Of a stretch of DNA of 64,000 nt, positions 46,923-57,596 are shown one piece after another. A program made the position numbers and the translations under genes. Each line of letters starts with the position of its first letter. Position 1 is the stretch's first letter. The stretch is from Massariosphaeria phaeospora (Eukaryota; Ascomycota; Dothideomycetes; Pleosporales), in assembly GCA_011032825.1 (NCBI GenBank), contig JAADJZ010000015.1:744001-808000 (forward strand). Reading direction: 5' to 3'. The notes below the pieces were generated by a model, which saw only the letters and a list, made by a program, of their open reading frames with translations, made no database searches and was not told the origin of the DNA.

Positions 46923-47971
46923 CTAGACCCGTCCAGCACGTCCAACCTGTAGAATCTCGCCCGTAGGCCTGTCATCTGCCCTCAAGACTGGCCAACTCGT
47001 CCCGTCTGCTTTCGCCAGCGTGAGCTCGAGTTTAGTGCCCAGGATCCTGAACTTGCTCTGGGCCGGGTCGATGTTGCCAAACAGAGGGACTTCTGTGTCG
47101 TACCGCTTATTGTCCGTAGTCCGCAGGTCGAGCTTAACGTGTGCTTCCTTGAACTCGATAACGGCGCTCGACTTGTCGATTTTCTTGAGGTAGAGGGAGG
47201 CGATGACTGAGGACCCGGTCTGGTAGAAGTCGTGGCTAGACATTGTTAGTGTTTGCCCCTCATAGTCTAGATCGCAACAGGGCACCTACCGGACAGTGTC
47301 TAGCTTCTCCTCGCCTTTCTCCTTGCCGCTACCAACGAACAGATGCCGATCCTTTGTCTTGCAGCCCTCGATGTTCATGAACTGGTCGAATTCGAGCACC
47401 CGCCTCTTGCAGCATGACCAGCCTTTCGAGCCCTCGTGGAAGATGGGCGCGCCAGGGTGGTGGACACACTTCTCGCCTTCGCGACTCGACCCCCCGCCGT
47501 ATGTTTGCCCGCACCCCCGCCTCCTGCACGATTGGCCTTGCTGCACAGATAGACTCGGATCGTCATCTTCTGACTCGGGTGGGGCAGGGGAGGGTGCGGG
47601 TCTCGCCGTCGCGGTAGGAACGCGGGGTACTGGGGCTGGGAGAGAGTCCTGGAGACTGTCCATGGAAACTCCAGTAGTAGTAGGGACATCGGGGGCTTTC
47701 GCTGGCTCCGGCACGGGCGTGTCATCGATTTCCGAATGTTTGCCTTTCGTGCAGGGCTCGATGTTAAGGAACTCGTCGAAAGTGAGAAAGCGCGGTTTGC
47801 AGCATTTCCAGCCTAGCAATCGCGGTCAGGAGCTATTCAGAACAAACGTAGTAGCTCTCCCGCACCTTTCTGCCCTTCGTGGAAAACTGGTGGGCCGGGA
47901 TGATACACGCACTCTTCGTTTTCGTCCTCGTAAGCCTTGCCGCAGCCTTTGTGGACGCACTTCTTCGCCAT
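46923..47971 (-). CDS. CHORD and CS domain protein (Chp1/RAR1-like co-chaperone)
   Basis: Three exons (47971-47866, 47812-47290, 47235-46923) give 313 residues. Two CHORD zinc-binding modules are visible. The first starts MAKKCVHKGCGKAYEDE and continues ECVYHPG...FHEGQKGWKCCKPR. The second reads CRRRGCGQTY...KCVHHPGAPIFHEGSKGWSCCKRR. Each keeps the invariant Cys/His pattern. The C-terminal CS domain (DFYQTGSSVIASLYLKKIDK to KLELTLAKADGTSWPVL) has the p23-like fold that contacts Hsp90. Such proteins act as Hsp90 co-chaperones in the cytoplasm; the Aspergillus nidulans homologue ChpA has been studied. It is divergent from the glutaredoxin-like gene. Confidence 0.93.
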
Positions 47972-48475
47972 GTCGAGCTTGGAACTGGGTATGAAGCGGG
48001 AGTAGTAATGGGTAGATAGTGCTGGGGTTAGTGAAGGCTACTTTGAGTCTGCCTAGATTTAAAGCTCAACGAATGTTCTGGATAGAGATTCTAGAAACAG
48101 CGGCATGTTCGCTATGTCATACCGTTAGCCTGGCAGAAAAAGGCTTGTTCAAAGGCGGTGAAGCATACCATCCGGAGCCTTGCAAGTCAAGCAATGACGA
48201 ACAAAACTGCTGCGGCAATATGATCATACGAGGTTCAAATATTAACTTTAATAGCCAATATGAAACCCATGGCCTTGACGTATCACGAGCTAATTCACCG
48301 TTTGGTTTTGGTTGTATTTGATTGATTCTCAAGATCTCAAAGTGAACATATATGTATACACGTCTTGGCAGTCGGCCCACGCCGGTATGTACGCTTCCCT
48401 GAGCCTCGCTCTTCTCAACCATCACCGGCCTTTCTCTCAAATCACTGTATCACGCAACACCCTGCAAACGAAACA
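47972..48475. promoter_or_regulatory. Bidirectional promoter between the CHORD and glutaredoxin-like genes
   Basis: 504 bp between divergent start codons, somewhat more AT-rich than the flanking genes. No TATA box or known site was identified. Confidence 0.45.
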
Positions 48476-48831
48476 ATGTTTCGTGCGACTCCTTACCTTC
48501 TTAATTGTCGCATAACGTTCTTCACTCGCAGCCCCTGTATGCTTTGCGACACTGCGAAAACCGTAATCCAGAGCGTCAAGGAGCAAAGACCCTTCGCATA
48601 CCAAGAAATTAATGTCATGGAACCCGGGCACGAGCAATGGAAAGCCGCTTACGAGTTTGACACCCCAGTGGTATGATTATCTACAAATCTATACGTTTCT
48701 TTTGTATACTGAACCGTGAGATCCATATTGACAAATCCGACGCCCCCGAGACCACTACCTCAGCTCTGAAGTTAATGCATCGATTCAAAGAAGGAGACGT
48801 GATGAAGCTGATGGACAAGGCTGAGCAGTGA
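48476..48831 (+). CDS. Glutaredoxin-like (DUF836) small protein
   Basis: Two exons (48476-48670, 48721-48831) give 101 residues. The 50-nt intron begins GTATGA and ends CGTGAG. The N-terminus (MFRATPYLLNCRITFFTRSP) leads into a thioredoxin-fold active site, SPCMLCDTAK, with CXXC at residues 21-24. DTPV|IHID near residue 62 contains the cis-Pro of the fold. The family (glutaredoxin-like, yeast YDR286C type) is of unknown function; a thiol-disulfide or iron-sulfur role is possible. The first ~10 residues could belong to a short mitochondrial presequence. Length fits the family. Confidence 0.85.
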
Positions 48832-49065
48832 TCATCGCTGTCGCATCTTTTTGGGAATCTCGTGCATTGTTAGCGTGATGTGGGGTAGCGCTTGTATTGG
48901 AAAAGAGATAGAGGGGCATGAGGGGTATGATTGTTTTGCTTTGGGACTATGACGATGCGACATCCATTGTTGAGAACTGCAATCTCAAGAAAGGCGTTGA
49001 AGTCCAGCACTCAAACTTATGTACAGTATTCACGCACAAACCCATTCCGCATCCATATCAGAAAC

Positions 49066-50047
49066 ATGAATTCGCTTCAAGAAGCTAGCCGGGTATTCAC
49101 AGCCTTCAAGAAAGGAGGTCCGAGTTTTGGAGCATGGCAAGTATGGGTCTTGTCCTTCTGCTTAGTACAAGTGACGAACACTAATCACGAAGTAGATGCT
49201 CCCAGGTACAAACCTCTCTCGCGCAATTGCACGTTCAGGCGTAGACTGGATATGTGTTGATTGCGAGCACGGCAACATCGATGGTACGGATAACAGTCAG
49301 ACAAGTGCGGCAGAGAGGAAACTGATGACCGGAAGATGGGGAAATGCACGAAGCTGTAGTTGCGATCGCAGCCACAGGAGTCAGTCCCGTAGTCCGAATC
49401 GCAGCCAACGAAGCATGGATGGTCAAGAGTATGCTCCGCAGACTTCCTTTCTATATAAGCTCTCCTGAGGCTAATATTTCCCAGGAGCCCTAGACGCAGG
49501 TGCTCACGGCATTGTAGTCCCCCTCATTTACACAGTCGACGATGCGAAACGACTCGTCTCATCCGCAAAATTCCCACCGCAAGGCCACCGAGGCTTTGGG
49601 TCTCCCTTTAGCCCTCAGACCTTCACTAACGAGCCCTTGACCCATTATCTCCAGAACGCCAACTCCTCTCTTCTAACCATCGTCCAAATCGAAACGAAAT
49701 CCGCGCTAGATTCCGTCCGCGAGATCGCAGCCATTCCCGGCGTCGACTGCCTACTCATTGGCCCTTTCGATCTGGGGAACAACATCGGACGCCCGATTCT
49801 GGGCGAAATGCATGCGGAACTGAAGAGCGCAATTGATAGAATCAAAGACGCGGCGCATGCTGAAGGAAAGAAGGTTGGGATATACTGCACGAGCGGGGAG
49901 CAAGCGAGAGAGTTCGCAGACAAAGGGTTCGATATGGTTAGTATTGCAGCTGATATGATAGTGATTCCGGCTTATTTTAGTCAAACACTTGCTGTTGCAA
50001 GTGGAAAGGGTGAGAAGCAAAAGGGGAGCGGGTATGATAGAAGATAG
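49066..50047 (+). CDS. HpcH/HpaI-family aldolase
   Basis: Four exons (49066-49140, 49196-49283, 49336-49428, 49485-50047) give 272 residues from the ATG at 49066. All junctions keep frame. Family blocks: MLPGTNLSRAIARSGVDWIC, VDCEHGNIDD with the catalytic-type His, PVVRIAANEAWMVKRALDAG, AHGIVVPLI, the metal-ligand region IVQIETK, and IGPFDLGNNIG. These class II pyruvate aldolases cleave 4-hydroxy-2-oxo acids such as 2-keto-3-deoxy-rhamnonate or 4-hydroxy-2-oxoheptanedioate; the substrate here is unknown. The frame stays open upstream with ATGs at 48949 and 48955, giving an Arg-rich extension (MRHPLLRTAISRKALKSS) that looks like a mitochondrial presequence. This is the last gene before the transposon block. 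Confidence 0.88.
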
Positions 50048-50399
50048 AGGAACAGAATGTTACCGTTCGAAGATTCCATTACCAATTGAGACGGACCTTC
50101 ATGCAATCCTGTGGCAGTGTGGAATGCAGTGAAAACAAAAGTATTGTGTATATGTTCTGTTATGTTCGTGCTGCCCTCTCAAAGGGCCAGCAGCAGGGTC
50201 TATTTACATGACGTATCTGTAATCTAGCTAAAGTAAGAGGTACTCGATAAGTGAGGAAGTAGCACTAGAACACTATTACGTGATCTGCTTCTCCTTATAA
50301 CCGCAACACACCTCTTCATCCTGTAGTCGTTTTACGACTTAAAGATGAACCTCTCAAGCGTTGTTTTCTATCGCACGAACTTTCGAACAAACGTCTACA
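50048..50399. other. Transition from gene space to AT-rich transposon block
   Basis: About 350 bp containing the aldolase 3' flank. Composition turns towards TA-rich near 50220. No gene was recognised. Confidence 0.5.
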
Positions 50400-50960
50400 A
50401 GGTGTAGCTGCTGTACAAATTTAGCGTGCTTCTGTCGAGGAAGAATCTTTGTCGTACCGTTAGCGGGCATTTGGTTTGTGGGCCTCTAGTGTACGTATAG
50501 GCGGCTCTCCTCGACCTCTTAGCGAATCTAGTTCTAGTGGATATCAGCGTGTTTGAGCTTAGTGCTAAGCTTGTCTTGCTCCTTCGTGACTATGCCCACA
50601 GTCTGTTAGTTGTCACACTAAATAATAGGCGTCTAGTTGAGCTTCAAAGACAGTCTTTTAAACAGGCGGCACTACTCTTTTATCTTTAATCTAGCAAGTA
50701 ATAGAGCGAGCAGTTCTGCTTTAGTCGTAGATTTCGTGACCGTGCGTTAGAGTGTTGACTTCTAGTCAACTGTTATGCTAAACAGCTGAAATACGTATCT
50801 TTGAGAGCTTCGGCGCGTCTTAACGTCGTTAGCAAAAGAGGCATTAGATGCTTTAAAGAAAATAGAATCGCGATAGTCTTGTAGTGTAGTAAGATACTTG
50901 TGTATCTTCGTTTTGTCAATAGCGTAAGCTTGTAGAGCTTAGTACTTTGTTTCAAAAATG
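50400..50960 (-). pseudogene. Ty1/Copia retrotransposon RNase H remnant (RIP-degraded)
   Basis: On the minus strand, fragments of the Copia reverse transcriptase/RNase H C-terminus can be read: KASNASFANDV, TRRSSQRYVFQLF, TKSTTKAELLAL, then pieces of CDN*QT, TKLKHADIH and the terminal NQMPANGTTKIL. Stops, mostly TAG, fall where Trp or Gln is normal in the family (for example VD*KSTL). Asp-to-Asn changes fit G-to-A transitions. Only the 3' end of pol is recognisable; LTRs were not identified. The copy cannot be functional. Confidence 0.8.
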
Positions 50961-51400
50961 TAACGCTATACTTTTTAAATAGATTCGACGTGTGCTTAAC
51001 TAAGGTTAGTTAAATGTAAAGCGTAAATAACGTAAGGGCGAGCTAGAGTGCCCGTGCGCTACACGAGCTATTACAGTACACGAGCTAACGTAATCCACCA
51101 CCGAGAGCGACAAACCACCAAGAGCGACAAAAAGGCTTGGCAGCACCAACTCATGTTACGCATCTTTAATTTTATCGCTATCAAACAAGAAGCCTGCGTA
51201 CGTCGTGCTAGCATCTAATTCAAAAGCTTCTTCTGTATTCTTTTGGCAGGTTCGGGCATTGTGCCTTGTATCACTACAATTTCTACAGCGCCGTAGAGCT
51301 AGTTGTGCTCTTTCTTAACTCTCTCTACTACGCGCTTTCTTTGATAGCTAAGGCGCTGTAGACGCTTTAGCAGCTACCTGCGCTAATTCGTTACTGTACC
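50961..51400. other. Degraded repeat DNA
   Basis: AT-rich, RIP-like sequence between the Copia remnant and the pogo-like element. CCACCGAGAGCGACAAA and CCACCAAGAGCGACAAA form a close direct repeat near 51097-51131. Ends of the flanking elements may lie here but could not be defined. Confidence 0.4.
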
Positions 51401-53220
51401 GTGCCCGTGCACCCGGCGATCGGAGACGCGCGGCGATCGCAGAACACCAAAACACCAGACACCATCCCAACTTCAACGCGTCGCAACTCCACCAATATGG
51501 AACCAATTGACGCTGCTTTTGCAGCAATCGAATCGCTTAACGACGGAAAACATTTTACGTATACCAAAATTGCTGATCAGTTCAATGTTAGCAGAGTTAC
51601 ACTGGCGCGAAGACACCAAGGTCGTCAAGGGTCCCAAACTGATCAGAAACACTCCCAACAAAAGCTTAACTCACAACAGGAAGCTGCACTCGTACAGTAC
51701 ATTGAGAACTTTACAAGAAAGGCGCTGCCTCTTACAAAAGAGATGATACAAAATTTTGCGTCGCAGATTGCTGCTGAGCCTGTAAGCGAGGCCTGGGTAC
51801 GACGCTTTGTCGGCCGACATGGTGATCATCTCGTCTGCAAATGGACCTCTGGGATGGACGCTGTACGCTACAAAGCTAATTCAAAACACAAGTATGAGCT
51901 ATACTTTGATCTATTACATTAGAAGATGCAACAGTACGATATACAGCAGTGCCACAGCTACAATATAGACGAGAAGGGCTTTATGATTAGTGTAACAGGA
52001 CGCTCAAAACGCGTCTTCAGTCGCCGGCAATGGGAGAAAAAGGAGGTGCGAGCGACGCTGCAGGATGGCTCACGTGAGTGGGTGACCGTCCTGGCAACCG
52101 TCTGTGGCGATGGGAGTGCTCTGTCGCTCGCCGTTATCTACTAGTTAGCGAACAGCTCATTGCAAGCTTCATAAGTAGCCGACGTTGAAGCGAGAAAGCA
52201 CAACGTCTTTGTTACCTCATCTTCATCTGGTTGGACGAATAACGACGTTGGGTTAGCCTAGTTAGAGCAGGTTTTTGACCGCTGCACGAAGGAGAAAGCG
52301 CGGCGCAAGCGTAACTAGCGCTTCTTTATACTCGACGGCCATGGCAGTTACTTTACAATAAACTTTCTTAACTACTGTCAGGCTTACTGTATACTGCTTG
52401 CTGTGTTTTCGCTTTACAGTACTTATACGCTTTAGCTGCTCAACGTTGTTTACTTTAAACTTCTCTCTAACTGCTACACTAAAAAGCTTACTCGCTACTT
52501 TTACAGAACCTAAGAGCTTATTCTAGTTAAAAAAAGAAACTTCTTTCTACTGTTCTAGAGAGCGTAGGTGTTCTCCTTTACAACTAGAACTATTCTTAAG
52601 TTTTTTGAAGCTACTAGTATATAGCCTATAAACCGCGAAGCTATACTTAAACGCTTTGAGCTAGACTAACTTTAGAAACAGAATAAAAGTAAAGCAGCTC
52701 TCTTAGCTCTTAAGCTAAGCAACTAGCGTTAAATAAACTATTTTGTACGCTTTGTAGTAAGGGATACTGCTGCAAAGAAGTTAAAGTTGCTTTCTCAAAC
52801 GCTACACCAACTGCAAGTGCAAAACGAGCTACTTTAGCACGAAAATAAAGGCCTAAGGAAAGCAGCAACTTTTAAACAAAAGCACAAGCAGCTTAGCAAA
52901 GCTTTTAACTTGCGCCGTAAAAAGAGCTACTATAGTAGTGCTACTTTCTAGTTGCTGCGCAAGATAAAAGAAGCACGTGCGCGTAAAGTTAAAAAGCAAC
53001 AACAAAAAAAAGCTAAAATTGCGGCAAAAGCTAACTAGAAAGAGCTTTAAGCTGCTGCTAAGCTACTCTAAAAGTAGAAAAAAAAAAAACGACGTGTAGC
53101 GCAAGAAAAGCAGAAAGTAGTGCGCAAGAAAAAAAGAGCTAGCAAGTTAGCTGCATGCGCTGCTCGAATCGAAGCTCAAAACACTAAAAAACTATCTACA
53201 ACTACTTAAATAGGCAAGCG
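51401..53220 (+). mobile_element. pogo/Fot1-like DDE transposase relic
   Basis: From ATG 51497 a psq-type helix-turn-helix (HFTYTKIADQFNVSRVTLAR) and a CENP-B-like region (EAALVQYIENFTRKALPLTK; EAWVRRFVGRHGD) can be read. A TAG stop at 51920 is followed by QQCHSYNIDEKGFMISVTGR with the first catalytic Asp, then more TAG/TAA stops. LDGHGS (second Asp) is preserved near 52335. The third acidic position reads LLNVV, so Asp appears changed to Asn. A Lys/Arg/Ala-rich helical tail runs to about 53210. The first 740 bp are nearly unmutated, whereas the rest is strongly AT-shifted. The terminal inverted repeats were not located. The element is non-functional. Confidence 0.82.
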
Positions 53221-53299
53221 CAAAGCTTTACGTTTTCTTTTAAGCAACTTTAAGTTAAAACGGCTTAAAAGCGCTGCCGCAGCTGTTCTAGCGTCTATA

Positions 53300-53700
53300 G
53301 AAGCTAGGCTAGTAAATAAGTAGAAATTAAGTTAGAGTTAAGTTAGCTTACGTTAGACTTCAACTTAACTCTAGCTTTAACCTGCGCTAGTTACTAAGCA
53401 GCTTAAGTTAAAGTTAAGTTAAAGTAGTTAAAGCTTAGAGTTGTAGTTAGGTCTTACATAATATTTACAACTTATATTAACATTAAGTTTTCTATGTATA
53501 TTTATTACATTTATTTATTATAGTTTCTTAACTATTTAGGTAACTCTAACTTAACTTTTAACCTAGAGCTTTAACTACTCTAACTCAACTTCTACCTACG
53601 CTAGGTTAACTCTAACTTAACTTTAACTTAAAGTTTGTGCAACTTATAACCTAACCTATACCTATCGATAAGTACTCTCTACTTATTCGCTAGCGTAATA
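53300..53700. repeat. Degenerate TTAAGTT-type repeat block, left
   Basis: Irregular repetition of TTAAGTTAAAGTTAAGTTAG and its complement. An inverted 17-base match (TCTACTTATTCGCTAGC, 53678-53694) has its partner at 55769-55785. This could be a long, eroded terminal inverted repeat. Confidence 0.6.
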
Positions 53701-55649
53701 GAAGCTGCACTAGCACTTCTACCTAAAGTTAACACTTGCGATTAGAAAATTAATCTTCTAGCTAAATATAGATAGTACGAACTATTGGCTATGCTATACA
53801 AAGTAGCTACACTAAGAAATCTTGTAATAATCGCTTTTGTTGCTGTTGCAATAACTTTATCTTTGTAGTAGTAAGCATGTTGTTTTGCGATTGCTACGCG
53901 TTTTCGATTGCTGCGTGCACGAGCACGGTACTCTATCGTACTACTTGTCTAAATTCGCTTCCGTTTGCGCAATTTCTACTTGGTTATTTCTGCTAATTAA
54001 TCTTTAAGCTCTTTAATACGGTAGTTCTTAAGCGCGTTCTAATGCAGCATTAATTTAGCTTCTTTTACAAGCTAGAAGAAGCTGCTTTGCGCTAAAGTTA
54101 GCGATCTAGTAATAGAATCGCGTACTAGCTTTAATTGCGATTCAAATTTAAGCGTATTGCTTAGAGTCTTTAACTGCTACGGCGTTTCTAGTGCGAGAAG
54201 TAGTAGTAGAGTACACAGCTGTACTTTAAAACAATTAAAAACTACTTGCGCGTTAATAAGAACTAGCTCTAAAGCTTTAAAAGCTTTTTTGCAGTTCTTT
54301 GTTGTAAACACTTTAAAAAACGCGCCTTTAAAGGCTAGCAGAAAGCTTTTTTTGTTGATATAAAAAACGCGCTAGCGCGCTAAGTCTTAAATGCGTTGAG
54401 AGTACTTTAGCTTTAGCAGCGAAAAGCAAACTACATCTAGCAGCTAAAGAATATAAAATAAATAAGCTAGCATGCAAAGCGTAAAGATTTTGTTTTTAAA
54501 GCAATAGTTTTTGAAATTCTAAGATTAGTAGCTCTTATAGCCGTTTAAAATAAGTAGCTAATACTTTTTTACCTAACGCGCTTTTGTATGCGCGTTAAAG
54601 TGCTTTAACTATTTAAAACTAAAAGCGTTGTTTGTCTAGCTGTTCTTAGAAACTAAAAGCTTTTAATTGCTAAGTATAAAGTTCTCTTTGTACTATGCTA
54701 AAATGTAAACGCGCTCTTTGTAGATAATAAACAGCGAAATCGCGTACTTTGCGGCGCAAATGCTCTAAATAACTGTTACCTACTCTTAATTGCCTAGCTG
54801 GATAATATTAAGTTGAGTACGTTTTTAAAAGCTTGTAACAACTTTTATAAAGCCAATTACGCTTATTTAAAAGCTAGTTTTGTTAAAGTTGTACACGTTG
54901 TCGTTGTAAACGCTGTACTTAGCTTTAGTATTCTTTACTAACTTAAACTACGCGCTAATTATCTCTAGATTCTTTTAGAGTATTCTTTGCCTATTTTAGC
55001 TTAATTAAACGCTATTTTAAGCTAATCTAAACGCGTTACGAATCTTTTAGCCTAGTGTTTGCCAACTAGCTCTCTACTGCGCACACTTAGCATTTTATTA
55101 GCTATATCTACTACTTTACACAGCTAAAGCGCGAATTCTCGCGAATCGAGGTTAAGTATATATTAGACAATTGTTTGCTCTTTAGTTGCTGTAAGCTTAT
55201 AGCTGTTAGCAGGTAATTTAAAGCAAAATAGAGTTTCTTTAGCGCGTTTAGAAAGAGTATAGTAATTAACGTTAAAAGTAGCAGTAGCAGCTTAATAGCT
55301 TTAGAATTAGCTAGCTTAAAAAGCTGCAAAGGCAATTTAAAGCTTTTTTTTATTTTGCTGTAATAACGCGTTGTTTAGTTAAAGCATAACAAGATAATAA
55401 AAGAAGTAGCAGCTTTAGTAGATTTTGTTGCTTTCGGTAGTTTGTTGCTTTCGGTAGTAGATTACGTTACTCTAACTTCAAAACATATAATCTATTTTAA
55501 CTTTAACACGTTGTTACTTTACTAATATAAATTTAATTAACGCTGCAATTAAAGCAATTAACTTGCGCAAACTTAGCGCATTTTTCTTGTACTACTAAGT
55601 TGCTAAATAGTTTAGCGTTAGTTAATTGCACAACGCTATTGCTAGAGTA
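53701..55649. other. AT-rich RIP-degraded DNA, origin not recognised
   Basis: About 2 kb with no readable protein in any frame for more than ~75 codons. Dinucleotide use is strongly shifted towards TA and depleted in CA/TG, while GC and CG steps persist, as expected after RIP. It lies between two inverted repeat blocks and may be the body of a dead DNA transposon. Confidence 0.5.
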
Positions 55650-55970
55650 GTAAATAGGTATAGGTTAAGTTAAAGTTAAGTTAGCTTACGTAAAACTCTA
55701 GTGCTAACTTAACTTATACCTACGCTAAAACGTTTTAGCGTAGGTATAAGTTAAGTTAGTATAAATAAGCTAGCGAATAAGTAGAAGTTAAGTTAAAGTT
55801 AAGTTGCTTTTTTTATAACTCTAACTCAACTCTACTTATATACTTAATCTTTTAACGCTAGTACAAGATTATAGTTAAGTTAAGTTGTATAAACTTTAGG
55901 TTAAAGTTGAGTTATCTCGCATAGGCTTTAGGTTATAGTTGAGTTATAGTTAAGTTGTTATATTTAGAGT
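55650..55970. repeat. Degenerate TTAAGTT-type repeat block, right
   Basis: Same repeat family as 53300-53700; both contain AAGTTAAGTTAGCTTACGT. Includes the 56-bp palindrome at 55704-55759 and the inverted partner GCTAGCGAATAAGTAGA at 55769-55785. Confidence 0.6.
55704..55759. repeat. 56-bp perfect palindrome
   Basis: Left arm starts CTAACTTAACTTATACC and the right arm ends GGTATAAGTTAAGTTAG. The two 27-nt arms are exact reverse complements around a central CG, with no unpaired loop. It can form a long hairpin or cruciform. Confidence 0.92.
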
Positions 55971-57063
55971 TTACATATTGTATTTCGACGTTAGCAAAGT
56001 ACAAGTTGCTTAAGTTTATTACAAATTGTTATTACAGCGTAGAATTAGTTGCATTTTAATAGCTAAGTACAAAGCAACGTCTACGCTAGGTATTGCTAGA
56101 AAATTCAAAATTATTATAGCTTTATACTGCTAGAACAAGTAGCAACTAAACTTTAGCTTTTACGTTTGCTGCGAACTTTTCTTGTACTTCTTGTAGTATT
56201 TCTGTGCTAGATTTATGTTTCTTGTGTTAATCGTTACTTATTTCGCGTGTATAGCGTTAATATTAGTATCTATTCAAATTAGCTTTGCACCTAGCAACAA
56301 GTAGAAAGCTATACCTTCGAAAATGCTAATTAAAAAAGCCTTTGTTACTTCTTGTATAGCTTTAATTGCACTAGCTTAAAAGCGTAGATTAGGCTTAAAC
56401 TCTTGCGCAATTTTGCGAACTAGCTAACTAAATAGCAGTTTGCGCATAAGAAGCTTAGTTAATTTCTAGTATCGTTGAATTTCGCGCAACGCAACAGCTG
56501 CATGTTGTTAAAAACAAAGCTGCAATTAACTACTATAATAACTTACTTTTTTGCTTTTAGCAGTAAAGCTTCTTTATACTACCTATTGTTAGTTTCTTCT
56601 TGTTCTTGTATAGATTGCTAGATTTGCGAGCTACTTTTGCTACGAAAAGCTTTCGCGAAACCTTGCCGCTAGTAGCAAAGTAGTAGCAGTTAGTTTGCTT
56701 AGTGCGAGCTATTGCAAAAGAATTAATGCGTAATAGGTGTAGTGTAGAGAGTAGAAAGTCGTAATAATTATTCGTAATAATTACGGTAGATAAGAAAGTT
56801 GCAGAAGCTGTAGCAAAAGTGCGTGTTTTAAGTAGCTAGTAGCAAGGCGCTAGCTAAAGCTGCAGCTTTTGTAGTAGCGCACAAGCTACTCTATACAAAA
56901 TCTAGCCTATAAATTCGCTACCTAACTTTTTGCTACTTTACTTTCTACTTCTACTTACCTACGTACTACAACTAGCTTTATTATTACTTACATTTATTAC
57001 AAATACGATAGCTGCAATTAAGCAAAAGCTTAACGACAAGATAAACTACGAGCTTGATAATAA
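55971..57063. other. AT-rich RIP-degraded DNA
   Basis: 1.1 kb of TA-rich sequence with no recognisable protein. A short open frame at 56930-57181 is Leu-rich and runs into the LTR; it is unlikely to be a gene. Confidence 0.45.
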
Positions 57064-57368
57064 TGTTACAAACAAAGACGATACTAGGTATCGTAGACCA
57101 AGCAACGACGCAGAAAAGTTGTCAAGGCTTGCTAGTGCGCAAGGTAAAAGTACAACGACGCGCGAAGCAGGATTAGGTTAGCAAAGGTCACGTAATGCGC
57201 TACGAGTGCTACGAGGCCTTGGCACGTAGCACACCAAGCAGCGGTTGCTACGAGCGCTACGAGTGCTACGGCGTAGCAAGACGTAGCAGGCAAAGCAAGA
57301 CGCTTTTAGCGAAGAATTATAAAACTATATAAATTAGCAGAATTTTCTTACAGTTTGAATTCTTCGTA
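57064..57368 (+). repeat. 5' LTR (minimum extent)
   Basis: These 305 bases align without gaps to 63696-64000. About thirty differences are visible and all are transitions, mostly A in this copy against G in the other. Internal units of GCTACGAGTGCTACGAG type repeat. The LTR probably extends further right (to about 57.4-57.5 kb) but its partner there is outside the window. Confidence 0.9.
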
Positions 57369-57453
57369 GTTAACTCTCCTAAGTACATCTCATACATAGA
57401 TTAAATCTATAGGCAACAAATTGTTACTTTGTTATTCTATCTAAAATAGAATT

Positions 57454-57502
57454 GAGATTGTTCTTTCGTTGTTACCAAGCCCTTCGAACACAGAACAATC
57501 TC
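57454..57502 (+). promoter_or_regulatory. 11-bp inverted repeat near the 5' LTR end, possible primer-binding structure
   Basis: GAGATTGTTCT (57454-57464) and AGAACAATCTC (57492-57502) are perfect reverse complements separated by 27 nt. Some gypsy elements of the Tf1 type prime reverse transcription by folding their own 5' RNA end onto the primer-binding site next to the LTR. This pair is in a suitable place, but the LTR boundary is not known, so the role is inference. Confidence 0.35.
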
Positions 57503-57596
57503 TTAGGCGGAATCTCTAAGTCTAATAACTCGTACCTTCAGTAAAAGAACACCTCTAATAACACGTTAACTACTTTAGGTTTAGAACTAAGACAAC

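Noticed and set aside
47296..47994. 232-codon plus-strand ORF
   Set aside because: Antisense shadow of the CHORD gene.
53300..53660. Telomere-like or CRISPR-like repeats
   Set aside because: TTAAGTT/TAACTTAA repetition is irregular, not TTAGGG, and has no uniform repeat-spacer structure.
55111..55335. Leu-rich 74-codon minus-strand ORF in AT-rich DNA
   Set aside because: Composition-driven open frame in RIP-degraded sequence.
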